Source: Actinosynnema sp. ALI-1.44 (lineage in GTDB: Bacteria; Actinomycetota; Actinomycetes; Mycobacteriales; Pseudonocardiaceae). From it: a stretch of 64,000 nt of DNA. Shown in pieces: positions 8,659 to 17,015 of the stretch. The stretch covers positions 124,001 to 188,000 of the forward strand of contig NZ_MTQO01000036.1 of assembly GCF_001984155.1 (NCBI RefSeq). The letters are read 5' to 3'. The first letter of the stretch is position 1; each line of letters starts with the position of its first letter. Under the pieces are notes generated by a model. It saw only the letters and a list, made by a program, of their open reading frames with translations, made no database searches and was not told where the DNA came from. Position numbers and translations under genes: made by a program.

Positions 8659-9801
8659 TCATCGCATCGGCACGTGTACGCGGTCGATGTCGATCACTGT
8701 CCCCGGTGCCAGCACCCGCACCACAGCGAATTCGTCGATCGTGCTGAGATCCGACACGAGCGGCTCGACCGAGGTGATCTCCTGCACCCGGCGGCAGACC
8801 CAGTCGAGTTCGGCACTGATGTCGTCGAACGGCCCCGCGGCGGTCCGGGCGAGTTCGTCCCAGGGCATCAGCGTGCCCTGCCGCCGCACGAACTCGTCGA
8901 CGCCGAGCCGAACCAGCTGGTAGATCGGCGGGAGGTCGTCGCGGCTGCCCACGATGGCGGTCAGCCTGCTTTGCACCGCCTCGGTGATCGCCCTGGACAC
9001 GGCGACGTGGGCGTCCAGGTGCGCCCCTGTGCCCACCGCGGCGACGGGGAAGTCGGGGCTGAAGACCTCGGCGCGGTAGCAGGGCACGCCGAACCGGCTG
9101 GGCAGGCGCTCGATGGTCAGTGTCGCGCCACCGGAGCCGATCGAGGAGATGAGCGAGGCGCAGTGGTCGTCGGTGATGGACGCGGGGTCGACGTACTGGC
9201 CTGACGTGCCGTCGGGGTGAACGGAGACCGCGTCGCGTTCGATGATCTCGTAGAGGGCGTGCAAGCTTGCCTCGGCGTGGCTGTTGCCGGACGCCAAACC
9301 GTTGCTGCTCCACTCGAAACCCGGAAGTGACCATGGCCTGCCGGCACGCGGCAGCGACACCGCCACCGATGGCACCGGCACGACGGCACCGGTGATCATT
9401 CCGACTGCGTTGACCCAGTCCAACGGCGTCCGGTCGGTCACCAACGCGCCGGGCCCGGACACCAGCCCGCTGATCCGATAGGGCAGGTTCAGGTCCTCGG
9501 CGGGCGTCGCGCGGAAGGCGATCGGCGGGTGCACGTTCTCCGCGTGCCACACTTCGATCGCTTCCATCGCCGCGGAGACCTTGGCGAGCAACGCCGTCTG
9601 CCCTTTGCCCTGCGAGACGGCCAGGAGGCGAGCCAACGGGCGCACACCCATCGCCACCGGGACACCGAGGCTGTCCAGCCCGGTGACGTCCGCGACGCGG
9701 GTGACCCCGAACCTGGGCAGCAACGGCTCGATGACCTCCCATGTCCGCTCAGGCGTGCGGACCCGGTGCGTGCCTGTGAAGAACACCTTCGCTTCGGGCA
9801 T
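8659..9801 (-). CDS. YcaO-domain protein (RiPP backbone-modifying ATPase, TfuA partner)
   Basis: A 380-residue YcaO enzyme. YcaO proteins use ATP to activate peptide backbone amides and form azolines, amidines or, with TfuA, thioamides. ATP-binding elements are visible: VSQGKGQTALLAKVSAAMEA (S-x-GKG ... SA..E), the SHAEASLHALYEIIERDA block (E-x2-E-R) and the AITEAVQSRL helix. The C-terminus (IDIDRVHVPMR) lacks the Pro-rich tail of azoline-forming cyclodehydratases, and no E1/ocin-like partner is nearby; both fit a TfuA-dependent thioamidating enzyme. Its ATG overlaps the stop of the TfuA gene (TGATG), so the two are translationally coupled. It is the last gene of the precursor-TfuA-YcaO operon. 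Confidence 0.92.
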   Translation of the reverse strand: MPEAKVFFTGTHRVRTPERTWEVIEPLLPRFGVTRVADVTGLDSLGVPVAMGVRPLARLLAVSQGKGQTALLAKVSAAMEAIEVWHAENVHPPIAFRATPAEDLNLPYRISGLVSGPGALVTDRTPLDWVNAVGMITGAVVPVPSVAVSLPRAGRPWSLPGFEWSSNGLASGNSHAEASLHALYEIIERDAVSVHPDGTSGQYVDPASITDDHCASLISSIGSGGATLTIERLPSRFGVPCYRAEVFSPDFPVAAVGTGAHLDAHVAVSRAITEAVQSRLTAIVGSRDDLPPIYQLVRLGVDEFVRRQGTLMPWDELARTAAGPFDDISAELDWVCRRVQEITSVEPLVSDLSTIDEFAVVRVLAPGTVIDIDRVHVPMR

Positions 9802-11120
9802 CAGTCCGCCCGCACGCCGGTCAGCAGCCGCGTGCGCAGGAAGAACGGGCGGACCGCCGCGACTGCCGCGTCCACCGAGTCGAATCCGCGGTCACGGGCG
9901 GCCGCGGTCAGCGCGGCGCTGCCCTCGGCTCGCCAGACCTCAGCCAGGTGTGCGCGCAGCACGTCGCTGTTCAGGTGGGCGATGCTCTGGCCGTTCTTCC
10001 ACGACGCGACCCTGGCGTTGGTCACCTGCGCCTCGGCGACGGCTCGGCGTGCCGCCGGATCGGCGACGACACCCGGGTCGAATCCGGCGATCCGACGGGC
10101 CGGAGCGGGCGCCTTGTGGGACCGGACCAGCAACCGGATCACCGCGTCCGCACCGGACAGTTCGGCCCGCTCCGCCGCTGTCAGCCAGTACTCCGCCTGC
10201 GCCGCGGTGATCGACTCCGGCGTCAGTCCCAGTCGCGCCGCGGCGGCAAGGGCACGCGGCACCAGATCGTCACCTGGTCCAGCCACTGTGGACAGAACGA
10301 GCCTTTCCCACCGCGTGGGGAAATCGGCGAGGTAGATCTGCTGGAACCGGGCTACCGCGCCCGTGCCGACCTCGACGCCTTCCACTGTGGTGACGGAGAA
10401 CTCGGCCTGCCAGTCAGCGAGGAACCCGGTACGCCAGTCCGGGGAGGACACCCACTCCCCCGGTCGGCCCGCTCCCGGGAGTTCGCGCCGCGCGATCTTC
10501 GTCAGGGTGTCGACCGTGTCCAGGGCTTTGACGTCCGGCTGCCCGGCCATCGACGAACGCAGCCGGGCCACCTGGTCGGCCAGCCCGTCCCGCTGAGCGG
10601 ACACTTCGACGGCCTGCCAGGAGCGGTCCGTGTAGTGCAGACTCCGGGCAATGCCGATGATGCCGCGTTCGTCGGGTTCACTGAGCAGACCCGACAGCCT
10701 CGCCGACGCGGCCGCATGCCGGATGGCCACCGAAGGAACAGTGAGCTTGCGGTACTCCGGCCCTTCGGTGTGTTTCACCGCGACCTCGTCGTCACAGTCG
10801 ATCACGCCATCGCGGTACATCCCGAACACGATGCCGTTGCCGACCATGCCGCACTGGTGCAGTTCGGCGGCCCGTAGCGCGCCCATGCTCGCGCACCCGA
10901 CGACATGGACACCTTCGCTCAGCAGCGCGAGTATCTCCTTGTGCCGCACGGATGCACTGTGGTGGTAGTACCCGTCCACCAGCAGCACGACGTCGCCTGC
11001 CGCGCAGTCAAGCCGAAGCATGTCGCCGTGCGCTGCGGGCGGGTGCACCAGTGCCTCGGGCAGGATGCGCAGGGCATCCCGCCCGGGCAAGGTGGGGCCA
11101 AGGAAGACGTGAACGCGCAC
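9801..11120 (-). CDS. TfuA-like protein (YcaO partner)
   Basis: A 439-residue protein whose first half is the TfuA domain: VHVFLGPTLPGRDALRILP at the N-terminus, DVVLLVDGYYHHSASVRHKE and then EGVHVVGCASMGALRAAEL (about residues 44-92). In archaeal methanogenesis (thioglycine formation) and in thioviridamide- and thiovarsolin-type pathways, TfuA works with YcaO to install backbone thioamides, probably by delivering sulfur. The C-terminal half (about 200-439) is a longer, less conserved region of unknown role. The GTG start at 11120 follows a GGGG-containing site and lies 22 bases after the stop of the short peptide gene. It is translationally coupled to YcaO. Confidence 0.9.
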   Translation of the reverse strand: MRVHVFLGPTLPGRDALRILPEALVHPPAAHGDMLRLDCAAGDVVLLVDGYYHHSASVRHKEILALLSEGVHVVGCASMGALRAAELHQCGMVGNGIVFGMYRDGVIDCDDEVAVKHTEGPEYRKLTVPSVAIRHAAASARLSGLLSEPDERGIIGIARSLHYTDRSWQAVEVSAQRDGLADQVARLRSSMAGQPDVKALDTVDTLTKIARRELPGAGRPGEWVSSPDWRTGFLADWQAEFSVTTVEGVEVGTGAVARFQQIYLADFPTRWERLVLSTVAGPGDDLVPRALAAAARLGLTPESITAAQAEYWLTAAERAELSGADAVIRLLVRSHKAPAPARRIAGFDPGVVADPAARRAVAEAQVTNARVASWKNGQSIAHLNSDVLRAHLAEVWRAEGSAALTAAARDRGFDSVDAAVAAVRPFFLRTRLLTGVRAD

Positions 11121-11142
11121 GTCGTCCCCTGCGTCTACGACG

Positions 11143-11268
11143 TCAGTTGTGGCAAGGTCCGCCCGGCATCATGCCGTTCGTGACGATGGCGTCGACCCAC
11201 GGATCGAAGAAGTCGTTCAAAGCGACCTGGTTGCCTGCAGCGTCGATGCGCTCGATCAAGTTGTCCAT
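11143..11268 (-). CDS. Putative RiPP precursor peptide (41 aa) of the YcaO-TfuA operon
   Basis: A very short gene directly upstream of tfuA on the same strand. The frame is bounded by an in-frame TGA four codons before the ATG, and GAGGGG lies about 5 bases before the start. The N-terminal two thirds look like a leader: acidic (Asp2, Glu6, Asp9, Asp19, Asp22, Asp26) with a hydrophobic/aromatic patch LNDFFDPWVDAIV at residues 17-29 suited to recognition. The last 12 residues are uncharged apart from His and Gly-rich, ending NGMMPGGPCHN, with a single Cys39 and His40. These are expected features of a core peptide, and 22 bases separate it from tfuA. Assignment rests on position and composition, not on a recognised family; the leader/core boundary is unknown. 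Confidence 0.75.
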   Translation of the reverse strand: MDNLIERIDAAGNQVALNDFFDPWVDAIVTNGMMPGGPCHN

Positions 11269-11605
11269 GTCAACCCCTCACTATGAGCGTGTCCCTACCC
11301 CAGTAGGGACCCTCCCACCGCAGAGTGTAACCACGAGCGGGCGAGGTCTCATCCGGTCGGCCGAATCGAACTGCTCCACCCGGGCCGGATCACCCAGTGT
11401 TAACCCCGACGAGACCTGACCGTTATCTCAACGAGGGCCTACTCGGGCCGCTTCACGACCTCGGCGAGGGGCGGACGTCCGGATCCGTCGGAAGAAAACC
11501 GCAAGCCGCACCGCAGAGACTGCTTTCCCGGAGTGGCGACACCAGCCCGTCGTGTCCAGTGTGGACCATAACGGCGAGCGCGGTGACAGCGGAAGGGATC
11601 GGGAC
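11269..11605. other. Divergent promoter region between the RiPP operon and a secreted-protein gene
   Basis: 337 bases with no further credible gene. It holds the 11291-11310 palindrome and, on the minus strand, a plausible -10 hexamer TACACT (11329-11324) that would place a start point near 11317, just upstream of the palindrome. The rightmost part should carry the promoter of the secreted protein; I see no strong consensus there. Confidence 0.5.
11291..11310 (-). promoter_or_regulatory. Perfect 8-4-8 palindrome in the leader of the precursor gene
   Basis: On the minus strand the sequence is GTCCCTAC-TGGG-GTAGGGAC, with two perfect 8-bp arms. It ends 22 bases upstream of the precursor ATG and immediately upstream of its ribosome binding site. 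It could be an operator for a dimeric regulator or, if transcribed, an RNA hairpin in the 5' leader controlling translation or readthrough. Which of these applies cannot be read from the sequence. Confidence 0.6.
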
Positions 11606-12706
11606 ATGTCAGTAGTTCTGTCAATGCGGCGCAGGGTGGCGCCCGTCGTGCTCATGATGGCGGTGCTCGGCACGATGGTGACAGCGGGTGGCACGATCGC
11701 GAGCGCGGCCTCGCCCCAGGGCGTCACGGCCGCACAACCGGCGCCCGGGGGGAAAACCAACTTCGTGGTGTCGCTCGGTGGTTTCCGGGCCGGTCGCACC
11801 GACAACTGGCTGCGGATCAGCCAGTACACGTTCCGCCCCGACAACGGCACGGTGACCGCACAGTGGTGGCGGTGGAACCAGGGCACCATGCGGGACATCA
11901 GGGTCGACACGCCGATCGCGGCAGCCGACTGCGGCCCGACGCAGTGCTACGCGCGGACGCCGAAGCGGTTCATGTCAGGGCCGTCGGAATCCGCCAGCGG
12001 CACCTACCAACTCAGCGGCTCGGCGCTGACGGTCACCTGGCTCGCCGGAGGCACGGAGTTGGAAGAAAGGTGGACGGTCAGGACCGTGGCCCGCACCGAC
12101 GGCACAGTCGACCCGTCGCTGGTCCAACTCGACTGGGCAGGAGCGGGTAGCGGGTACACGGCGACCGTGGGGTACGGATTCGGCTCCAACGCCGCGTTCT
12201 CGGCCAGCGCCAGCGCGAGTGACCTGATGCGACCGGAGAACAAGGTGAACTACTCCTACCGGTACTCCGGGATCTCGAAGGGCAGCCTCATCGCAGGCCC
12301 GAGTTCCATGAGCCTGTCGATCTACAAGCAGTGCAGGGACGCCCGCTGCATCGGAACAGCCACCAGGACCACGGCAGGCGACGGCTGCACGTACTACCCG
12401 CCGGGTGAGAGCAAGGACAACGCGACGATCAACTTCTACCTGGCGTCCTTCGCCGGGGACCGGCGCAACGCCTACGAACACTGGTTCCGCTGCCTGGGCT
12501 ACCGGCCCCAGACCGGCCAGACCTGCTACAAGATGAACTCGCACGTCAAACCCCTGATCCAGGTCATCGACGACCACGGCGGCTTCCGCGGCTGGGTGGG
12601 AGCCGAGACCTCGTTCAGCACGACAGGAGACGGAAACTCCAACGGCGACCCGATCAACGACACGCTGAGCGTGGTCAAGGCCGGTCCACGGCTGTTGGCA
12701 CCCTGA
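11606..12706 (+). CDS. Secreted protein of unknown function
   Basis: A 366-residue protein with a clear Sec signal peptide: positively charged SMRRR, a hydrophobic core (VAPVVLMMAVLGTMV) and an AxA-type cleavage site at IASA|ASP near residue 35. The mature part is rich in Gly, Ser, Thr and aromatic residues (WLRISQYTF, TVTAQWWRWNQG), with several Cys that could form disulfides (CGPTQC, CRDARC, CTYYPPG, CLGYRPQTGQTC). I recognise no catalytic motif or named family. The ATG at 11606 is preferred over an upstream start at 11552 because it follows GGAAGGGATCGGG and begins the signal peptide directly. A strong terminator follows 10 bases after the stop, so it is a single-gene unit. Confidence 0.85.
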   Translation: MSVVLSMRRRVAPVVLMMAVLGTMVTAGGTIASAASPQGVTAAQPAPGGKTNFVVSLGGFRAGRTDNWLRISQYTFRPDNGTVTAQWWRWNQGTMRDIRVDTPIAAADCGPTQCYARTPKRFMSGPSESASGTYQLSGSALTVTWLAGGTELEERWTVRTVARTDGTVDPSLVQLDWAGAGSGYTATVGYGFGSNAAFSASASASDLMRPENKVNYSYRYSGISKGSLIAGPSSMSLSIYKQCRDARCIGTATRTTAGDGCTYYPPGESKDNATINFYLASFAGDRRNAYEHWFRCLGYRPQTGQTCYKMNSHVKPLIQVIDDHGGFRGWVGAETSFSTTGDGNSNGDPINDTLSVVKAGPRLLAP

Positions 12707-12716
12707 CCTGACCTGA

Positions 12717-12758
12717 CCGGGACGGGCCCCGCTCGCTGTCGAGCGGGGCCCGTCCCGG
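12717..12758 (+). terminator. Strong intrinsic terminator-type hairpin (19-bp stem)
   Basis: A perfect GC-rich inverted repeat: left arm 12717-12735, loop CTGT, right arm 12740-12758. It starts 10 bases after the stop of the secreted-protein gene. There is no U-tract, as is usual in high-GC actinomycetes. Confidence 0.85.
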
Positions 12759-12962
12759 CTTACGCGATCATGTCCCGGTCAGTCCCCACTGGACGCAGCC
12801 CTGTCGCGGCTGGGTCCTACTGGGGGACGACCCTGGTCCTCCCGGCGCATGATCGAACCGGGCCCGCGATCGGATCTCAGAGCCCGCTGTTCCTCGGACG
12901 ATGTCGGAAAGTCCGCCGCTGACCCGCGGGGGACGGGTGTTTCCGCGCGGCGAGGAGAGTGG

Positions 12963-14348
12963 ATGATCGGGCAAATCCATGTGCTGGGTACGGCGACGCG
13001 CACCCTGCGGGCCGCAGTGGCGGAAGGTCGCGCGCCGCGTTCCATCCCCTGGTTGCTTGCCTTGTGCGCGTTCGCGATCTACACCACGTGGTCGCTGTCC
13101 TTGCACATGGCGTTTCAGAGCAGTGGCCAGGACCTTGGCCTGTTCGAGCAGGCCGTGCACGCCTACGCCGACGGGCACTGGCCGACCGCGGATCTCAAGG
13201 GCCCCGGCATCATGCTGCTGGGCGACCACTTCTCGCCGATTCTCGCGCTGCTTGCCCCGTTCTACAAGCTCTGGCCTTCCCCGGCCATGCTGCTGGTGGC
13301 GCAGGCCGCTCTGCTGGCTGTTTCGGTCATTCCCGTGACCCGGTGTGCGATCCGTGTGCTCGGTCCGATGCGGGGCGCGGCGATCGGTGTCGGTTACGTT
13401 CTCGCCACCGGCTTGCTGGAGACGGTGATCCACGACTTCCACGAGGTCTGTTTCGCGGTCCCGATGCTGGCCTTCGCGGGTGAACGGCTGCTCCGGCGGG
13501 AGTGGGGCTGGGCGGTCGCGTTCGCGGTACCCCTTGTGCTGGTCAAGGAAGACCTGCCGATGACGGTGGCCATGCTCGGTCTGTACCTCGTCGGGCAGGG
13601 GCAGCGACGGCTGGGCTGGCTGACGGCCGCGTTCGGCGTTGTCACCACGGTCGTGATCGTCCGCGTGGTGCTGCCCGCGATCAACGGCAGCGGCGGCTAC
13701 TCCTACGGGAGCACATGGGGCGACCTCGCGCCGTTCGCCGGGTTTCCCATCAAGCTGGCGACGTTGGCCGTGTTGCTCGCGCCCACCGCGTTCGCCGCGC
13801 TCCGGTCACCGGTGGCGATCCTGCTCATCCCCACCCTGGCGTGGCGGATGCTGTCCGGTTTCCACTTCTACTGGAGCCCGGCTCTCTACTACGACGCGGT
13901 CCTGGTCCCGATCGCGTTCCTGGCCGCCATCGACGGAATCAGGCGTGCACAGGGGGCCTGGCTGCGCCGAGCCGCTCCGGTCTGCGCGGTGGTCGCTGCG
14001 CTCTGCGCGACGACAGTGATCCTCCTGCACGCCAACCATCCGCGCTGGAACGACGAGCAACAAGCAGCCGCCAGGGACCTGCTGGCGCGGATACCCGACG
14101 GTGCCACCGTCGCCGCCTCCGGTCGCCTTGCCCCGCACTTGACCAGCCGATGCCGGGTGCTGCTCTACCCCACCTACCCCTCAGGCGCGGAGCGGACCGA
14201 ATGGGTCCTGGTGACCAGGCCGGAGGGGACGTGGCCACTGTCGATCCCCGAGCAGGAAAACCGCCTCGCGGGCCTGACCAGCACGAACTACGACGTGGGG
14301 GCCGGGAACGCCACGGCGGTCCTACTTCACCGGCGTCCCGGTTCGTGA
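12963..14348 (+). CDS. DUF2079-family integral membrane protein
   Basis: A 461-residue polytopic membrane protein with roughly ten hydrophobic helices and a soluble C-terminal part (about 385-461). Residues FQSSGQDLGLFEQAVHAYADG near the first periplasmic loop and the following GDHFSPILALLAPFYKLWP match the DUF2079 signature. These are predicted membrane proteins with glycosyltransferase-like topology whose substrate is not established. The ATG at 12963 follows GAGGAG with good spacing; an upstream in-frame ATG at 12849 would add a non-hydrophobic extension and is less likely. Its end overlaps the convergent response-regulator gene by 22 bases. Confidence 0.85.
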   Translation: MIGQIHVLGTATRTLRAAVAEGRAPRSIPWLLALCAFAIYTTWSLSLHMAFQSSGQDLGLFEQAVHAYADGHWPTADLKGPGIMLLGDHFSPILALLAPFYKLWPSPAMLLVAQAALLAVSVIPVTRCAIRVLGPMRGAAIGVGYVLATGLLETVIHDFHEVCFAVPMLAFAGERLLRREWGWAVAFAVPLVLVKEDLPMTVAMLGLYLVGQGQRRLGWLTAAFGVVTTVVIVRVVLPAINGSGGYSYGSTWGDLAPFAGFPIKLATLAVLLAPTAFAALRSPVAILLIPTLAWRMLSGFHFYWSPALYYDAVLVPIAFLAAIDGIRRAQGAWLRRAAPVCAVVAALCATTVILLHANHPRWNDEQQAAARDLLARIPDGATVAASGRLAPHLTSRCRVLLYPTYPSGAERTEWVLVTRPEGTWPLSIPEQENRLAGLTSTNYDVGAGNATAVLLHRRPGS

Positions 14349-15016
14349 CCCGTTCCCTCGGTGCTCGACGGCGTGACGAGGCCGTGTTCGTAGGCGAACA
14401 CCACCGCTTGCAGCCGGTCGCGCAACTCCAGTTTGTCGAGTACTCGGCCAAGGTGGGTCTTCACCGTGGTGACGCCGATGAACAGGCGCTCGGCGATCTC
14501 GGTGTTGTTGAGTCCTCGCGCGACGAGCACGAGGACGTCTCGTTCCCGTTGGGTCAACCTGGCCAGCCGCGAGTCGTCCGAGGGCGCGGGGTTCGCGGCG
14601 AGGTAGTGCCGCATCATCCGGTCGACCACCGACGGTGCGAGCACGCGGTCACCGCGCAGCACTGCCCGCATGGCGAGGAGCATCTCCTCGCCGGTCGCGT
14701 CCTTGAGCAGGAATCCGCCCGCGCCCGCCCTGGTCGCGGCGAGGACGTACTCGTCGAGGTCGAAAGTGGTCAGCATGAGCACCTTGACCGCCGGGTCCCG
14801 CGCGCAGATCCGCTCGGTGGCCTCCAGCCCGTCGAGCACCGGCATGCGGACGTCCATCAGCACCAGGTCCGGCCGCGCCGTGACGGCCAGATCCACCGCC
14901 TGGCTGCCGTTCTCCGCTTCGCCGACCAGGACGAGGTCGTCCGCGCTCTCGATGATCATGCGCAGCCCGCCCCGGGTGAGCGCCTGGTCGTCGCAGACAA
15001 GCACGCGATGTGTCAT
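14327..15016 (-). CDS. NarL/LuxR-family response regulator
   Basis: A 229-residue two-component response regulator. The receiver domain (1-125) shows the acidic pair at VCDDQ, the phospho-acceptor Asp55 in LVLMDVRMP and Lys105 in GFLLKD. The LuxR-type helix-turn-helix follows (about 160-222: LTQRERDVLVLVARGLNNTE, then TTVKTHLGRVLDKL). The true start is the ATG at 15016, which overlaps the stop of the kinase gene (ATGA); the longer frame upstream is only overlap into the kinase gene. It is the cognate partner of that kinase. The target genes are unknown. Confidence 0.93.
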   Translation of the reverse strand: MTHRVLVCDDQALTRGGLRMIIESADDLVLVGEAENGSQAVDLAVTARPDLVLMDVRMPVLDGLEATERICARDPAVKVLMLTTFDLDEYVLAATRAGAGGFLLKDATGEEMLLAMRAVLRGDRVLAPSVVDRMMRHYLAANPAPSDDSRLARLTQRERDVLVLVARGLNNTEIAERLFIGVTTVKTHLGRVLDKLELRDRLQAVVFAYEHGLVTPSSTEGTGHEPGRR

Positions 15017-16191
15017 CGGTCCTCCGAGGACGTGAGCGTCAGCAGCGCGGCGACCTGGAAGCCCCCGCCCGGCAGCGGCTCCGCGGTCAGTTCGCCGCCG
15101 TACATCGAGGCGCGCTCCCGCATACCGCGGATGCCGTATCCTTCCCCGCTCTGCCCGGCGGGGTGCGGGCGGGGGCCCCGACCGCCGTCGTTGACGACCT
15201 CGATCCCGATCGTCCGGTGCGGATCCCCCGGCGTCCCGTAGCCGACAGACACCGTGCACCGGGCGCCTTGCGGGGCGTGTTTGACCACATTGGTCAGCGC
15301 TTCCTGGACGATCCGGTGCGCGGTGAGCGCGGCGCCGGGCGGAATCCCGTCGTGGGCGCCGTCCACCACGAGGCGGGTTTCCAGCCCGGCGGCGCGCACC
15401 TTGCCGACCAGTTCGCCGAGCGCGCCGACACCCGGCTGGGGTCGCGTGCCGGTTTCGGATTCCCGCAGCAGACCGAGAATCCGCCTCAGTTCGGCGACGG
15501 CCTCCCGTCCGGTGACGCCGATCGTCCGCAGCGCCTCGTCCACGGCGGCGGGATCGCGCGTGCCCAGCAGCCGAGCGCCTTCGGACTGCAGGACCATGGT
15601 GCTGACGGCGTGCGCGACGACATCGTGCATTTCCCTGGCGATCCGCGCGCGTTCCTCGACGACAGCGGCCCGCGCCAACGCGTCACGGCGTTGTTCGGCT
15701 TCAAGCGCCCGCGCCCGCGCGTTGGCCAGTTGCAACCGTCGGTGACGTGTCGTCTCGCCGATGGCCGTCGCGATGGCCATGACGGCGGTCACCAGCACGA
15801 ACCCATCCACCGCGGCCGCGCCCGGGAAGTGGAAGACGGCCCAGGCCGCGAACAGCACCTCGGACGCGAGCAGCAAAACCCAAAAACTGCGCCTGCCGCT
15901 CTTCACGATCACCGAGTACATGAGGACGGCCAGTGCGAGGTCTGCGGCGAACAAGACGCCCGCGTACGGCAAGGGCAACAGAGCCTGCACGACGAAGACC
16001 ACAAGCGCGAACAGCATCGCCTGCACGGGGAACCGGTGCCGCGCGAAGATCGACGCGAGCAGGACCACCGCGAGCGCCAACACCACACTCCACGAACGAC
16101 CCGACGCCAGGACGCTCAGCACTGTGCCCGCACCGAGCACCAGGACGAGCAGCAGGTCCGTCACCAAGGACCGGGTGAAAAACTTGCGCAC
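15013..16191 (-). CDS. Membrane sensor histidine kinase (HisKA_3 type)
   Basis: A 392-residue kinase. The N-terminal 140 residues hold several hydrophobic helices with little extracytoplasmic sequence (TDLLLVLVLGAGTVL onward), so it probably senses a membrane or intramembrane signal. The dimerisation/phosphoacceptor helix contains RARIAREMHDVVAHAV with phospho-His189, typical of NarX/DesK-like kinases. The HATPase_c domain has the N-box EALTNVVKHA and the G-box GYGIRGMRERA. It starts at GTG 16191, overlaps the response-regulator gene by four bases (ATGA), and is divergent from the XRE-cupin regulator with 72 bases between the starts. Confidence 0.92.
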   Translation of the reverse strand: MRKFFTRSLVTDLLLVLVLGAGTVLSVLASGRSWSVVLALAVVLLASIFARHRFPVQAMLFALVVFVVQALLPLPYAGVLFAADLALAVLMYSVIVKSGRRSFWVLLLASEVLFAAWAVFHFPGAAAVDGFVLVTAVMAIATAIGETTRHRRLQLANARARALEAEQRRDALARAAVVEERARIAREMHDVVAHAVSTMVLQSEGARLLGTRDPAAVDEALRTIGVTGREAVAELRRILGLLRESETGTRPQPGVGALGELVGKVRAAGLETRLVVDGAHDGIPPGAALTAHRIVQEALTNVVKHAPQGARCTVSVGYGTPGDPHRTIGIEVVNDGGRGPRPHPAGQSGEGYGIRGMRERASMYGGELTAEPLPGGGFQVAALLTLTSSEDR

Positions 16192-16254
16192 GTTTCCAGC
16201 TAACTACGTGTCGGAATGTTCTGCATAAAGCGCCGTTTGCGGACAGAGCATACC

Positions 16255-16275
16255 ATCTTGCGTATGACGCAAGAT
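16255..16275 (+). promoter_or_regulatory. Perfect palindrome spanning the start codon of the XRE-cupin gene
   Basis: ATCTTGCG-TATGA-CGCAAGAT: two perfect 8-bp arms around a 5-bp centre that contains the ATG (16264-16266) of the downstream regulator. A -10-like TACCAT at 16251-16256 lies 7 bp before that ATG, consistent with a leaderless transcript whose start point falls inside the palindrome. Binding of the regulator to its own start region would block transcription. Autorepression is inference; the palindrome is seen directly. Confidence 0.65.
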
Positions 16276-16830
16276 GACGGCGAGTTGGACAGCCTGGTAC
16301 GCAAACGCCTCCGAGCGCTACGCGTGGCGCAGGGCTGGTCGCTGGACGAGCTGGCCAGCCGGTCCCGGATAAGTCCGTCGTCACTGAGCCGGATCGAGAA
16401 CGGTCAACGCCGCCTCGCCCTCGACCAGCTCGTCACCCTCGCGCGAGCGCTGGACACCTCGCTGGATCAACTGGTCGAGGCGGACACCGACGACGTGATC
16501 GCCAACCCGGTGATCGACAGCACCCACGGCCTGATGCGGTGGCCGGTCAAAGCGGACCCCGGGATGACCGTCATGCGCCAGCGCATCACGACACCGCCGC
16601 CGGACCACCCCGCCGCCATGCGCGCCCACCCTGGCCACGAGTGGCTCGTCGTCCTCTCCGGAACCGCCGTCCTCATGCTGGGACACCGCCGCTTCCGCGT
16701 CGAGACCGACCAGGCCGCCGAGTTCCCGACCATGCTCCCGCACGCGATCGGCACCGCGGGCGGACCGTGCGAGATCATGGGTATCTTCGACCGCGAGGCC
16801 CGCCGCGGGCACCAGACCGACAAGAACTGA
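16264..16830 (+). CDS. XRE-family regulator with C-terminal cupin domain
   Basis: A 188-residue regulator with an N-terminal helix-turn-helix (about 10-65: LVRKRLRALRVAQGWSLDEL, then ISPSSLSRIENGQRRLALDQ) and a C-terminal cupin barrel (about 95-185: HPGHEWLVVLSGTAVLMLGH, EFPTMLPHAIG). The cupin usually senses a small ligand. I chose the ATG at 16264 (MTQDDGELDSLVRKRL) because the longer frame from 16216 has an atypical basic extension and because a -10-like element sits just upstream. No Shine-Dalgarno sequence precedes it, which fits leaderless expression. The gene is divergent from the histidine kinase. Confidence 0.9.
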   Translation: MTQDDGELDSLVRKRLRALRVAQGWSLDELASRSRISPSSLSRIENGQRRLALDQLVTLARALDTSLDQLVEADTDDVIANPVIDSTHGLMRWPVKADPGMTVMRQRITTPPPDHPAAMRAHPGHEWLVVLSGTAVLMLGHRRFRVETDQAAEFPTMLPHAIGTAGGPCEIMGIFDREARRGHQTDKN

Positions 16831-17015
16831 CCCGAACCCTGTCACCGGCATACCCGGACGATCCGGGGAGCTCTCCCGACACCGCCGCCTAACATGCCCA
16901 ATCGCGACATCTGACGCTTGTTTCTGGCGGCTTCCACTCGGCCATGGGGATGGCCGTATGTCCACACGGGATTCATGTCGGTGTTCCACGCTTCTGCGGA
17001 CAAGGGCGAGGTGTG

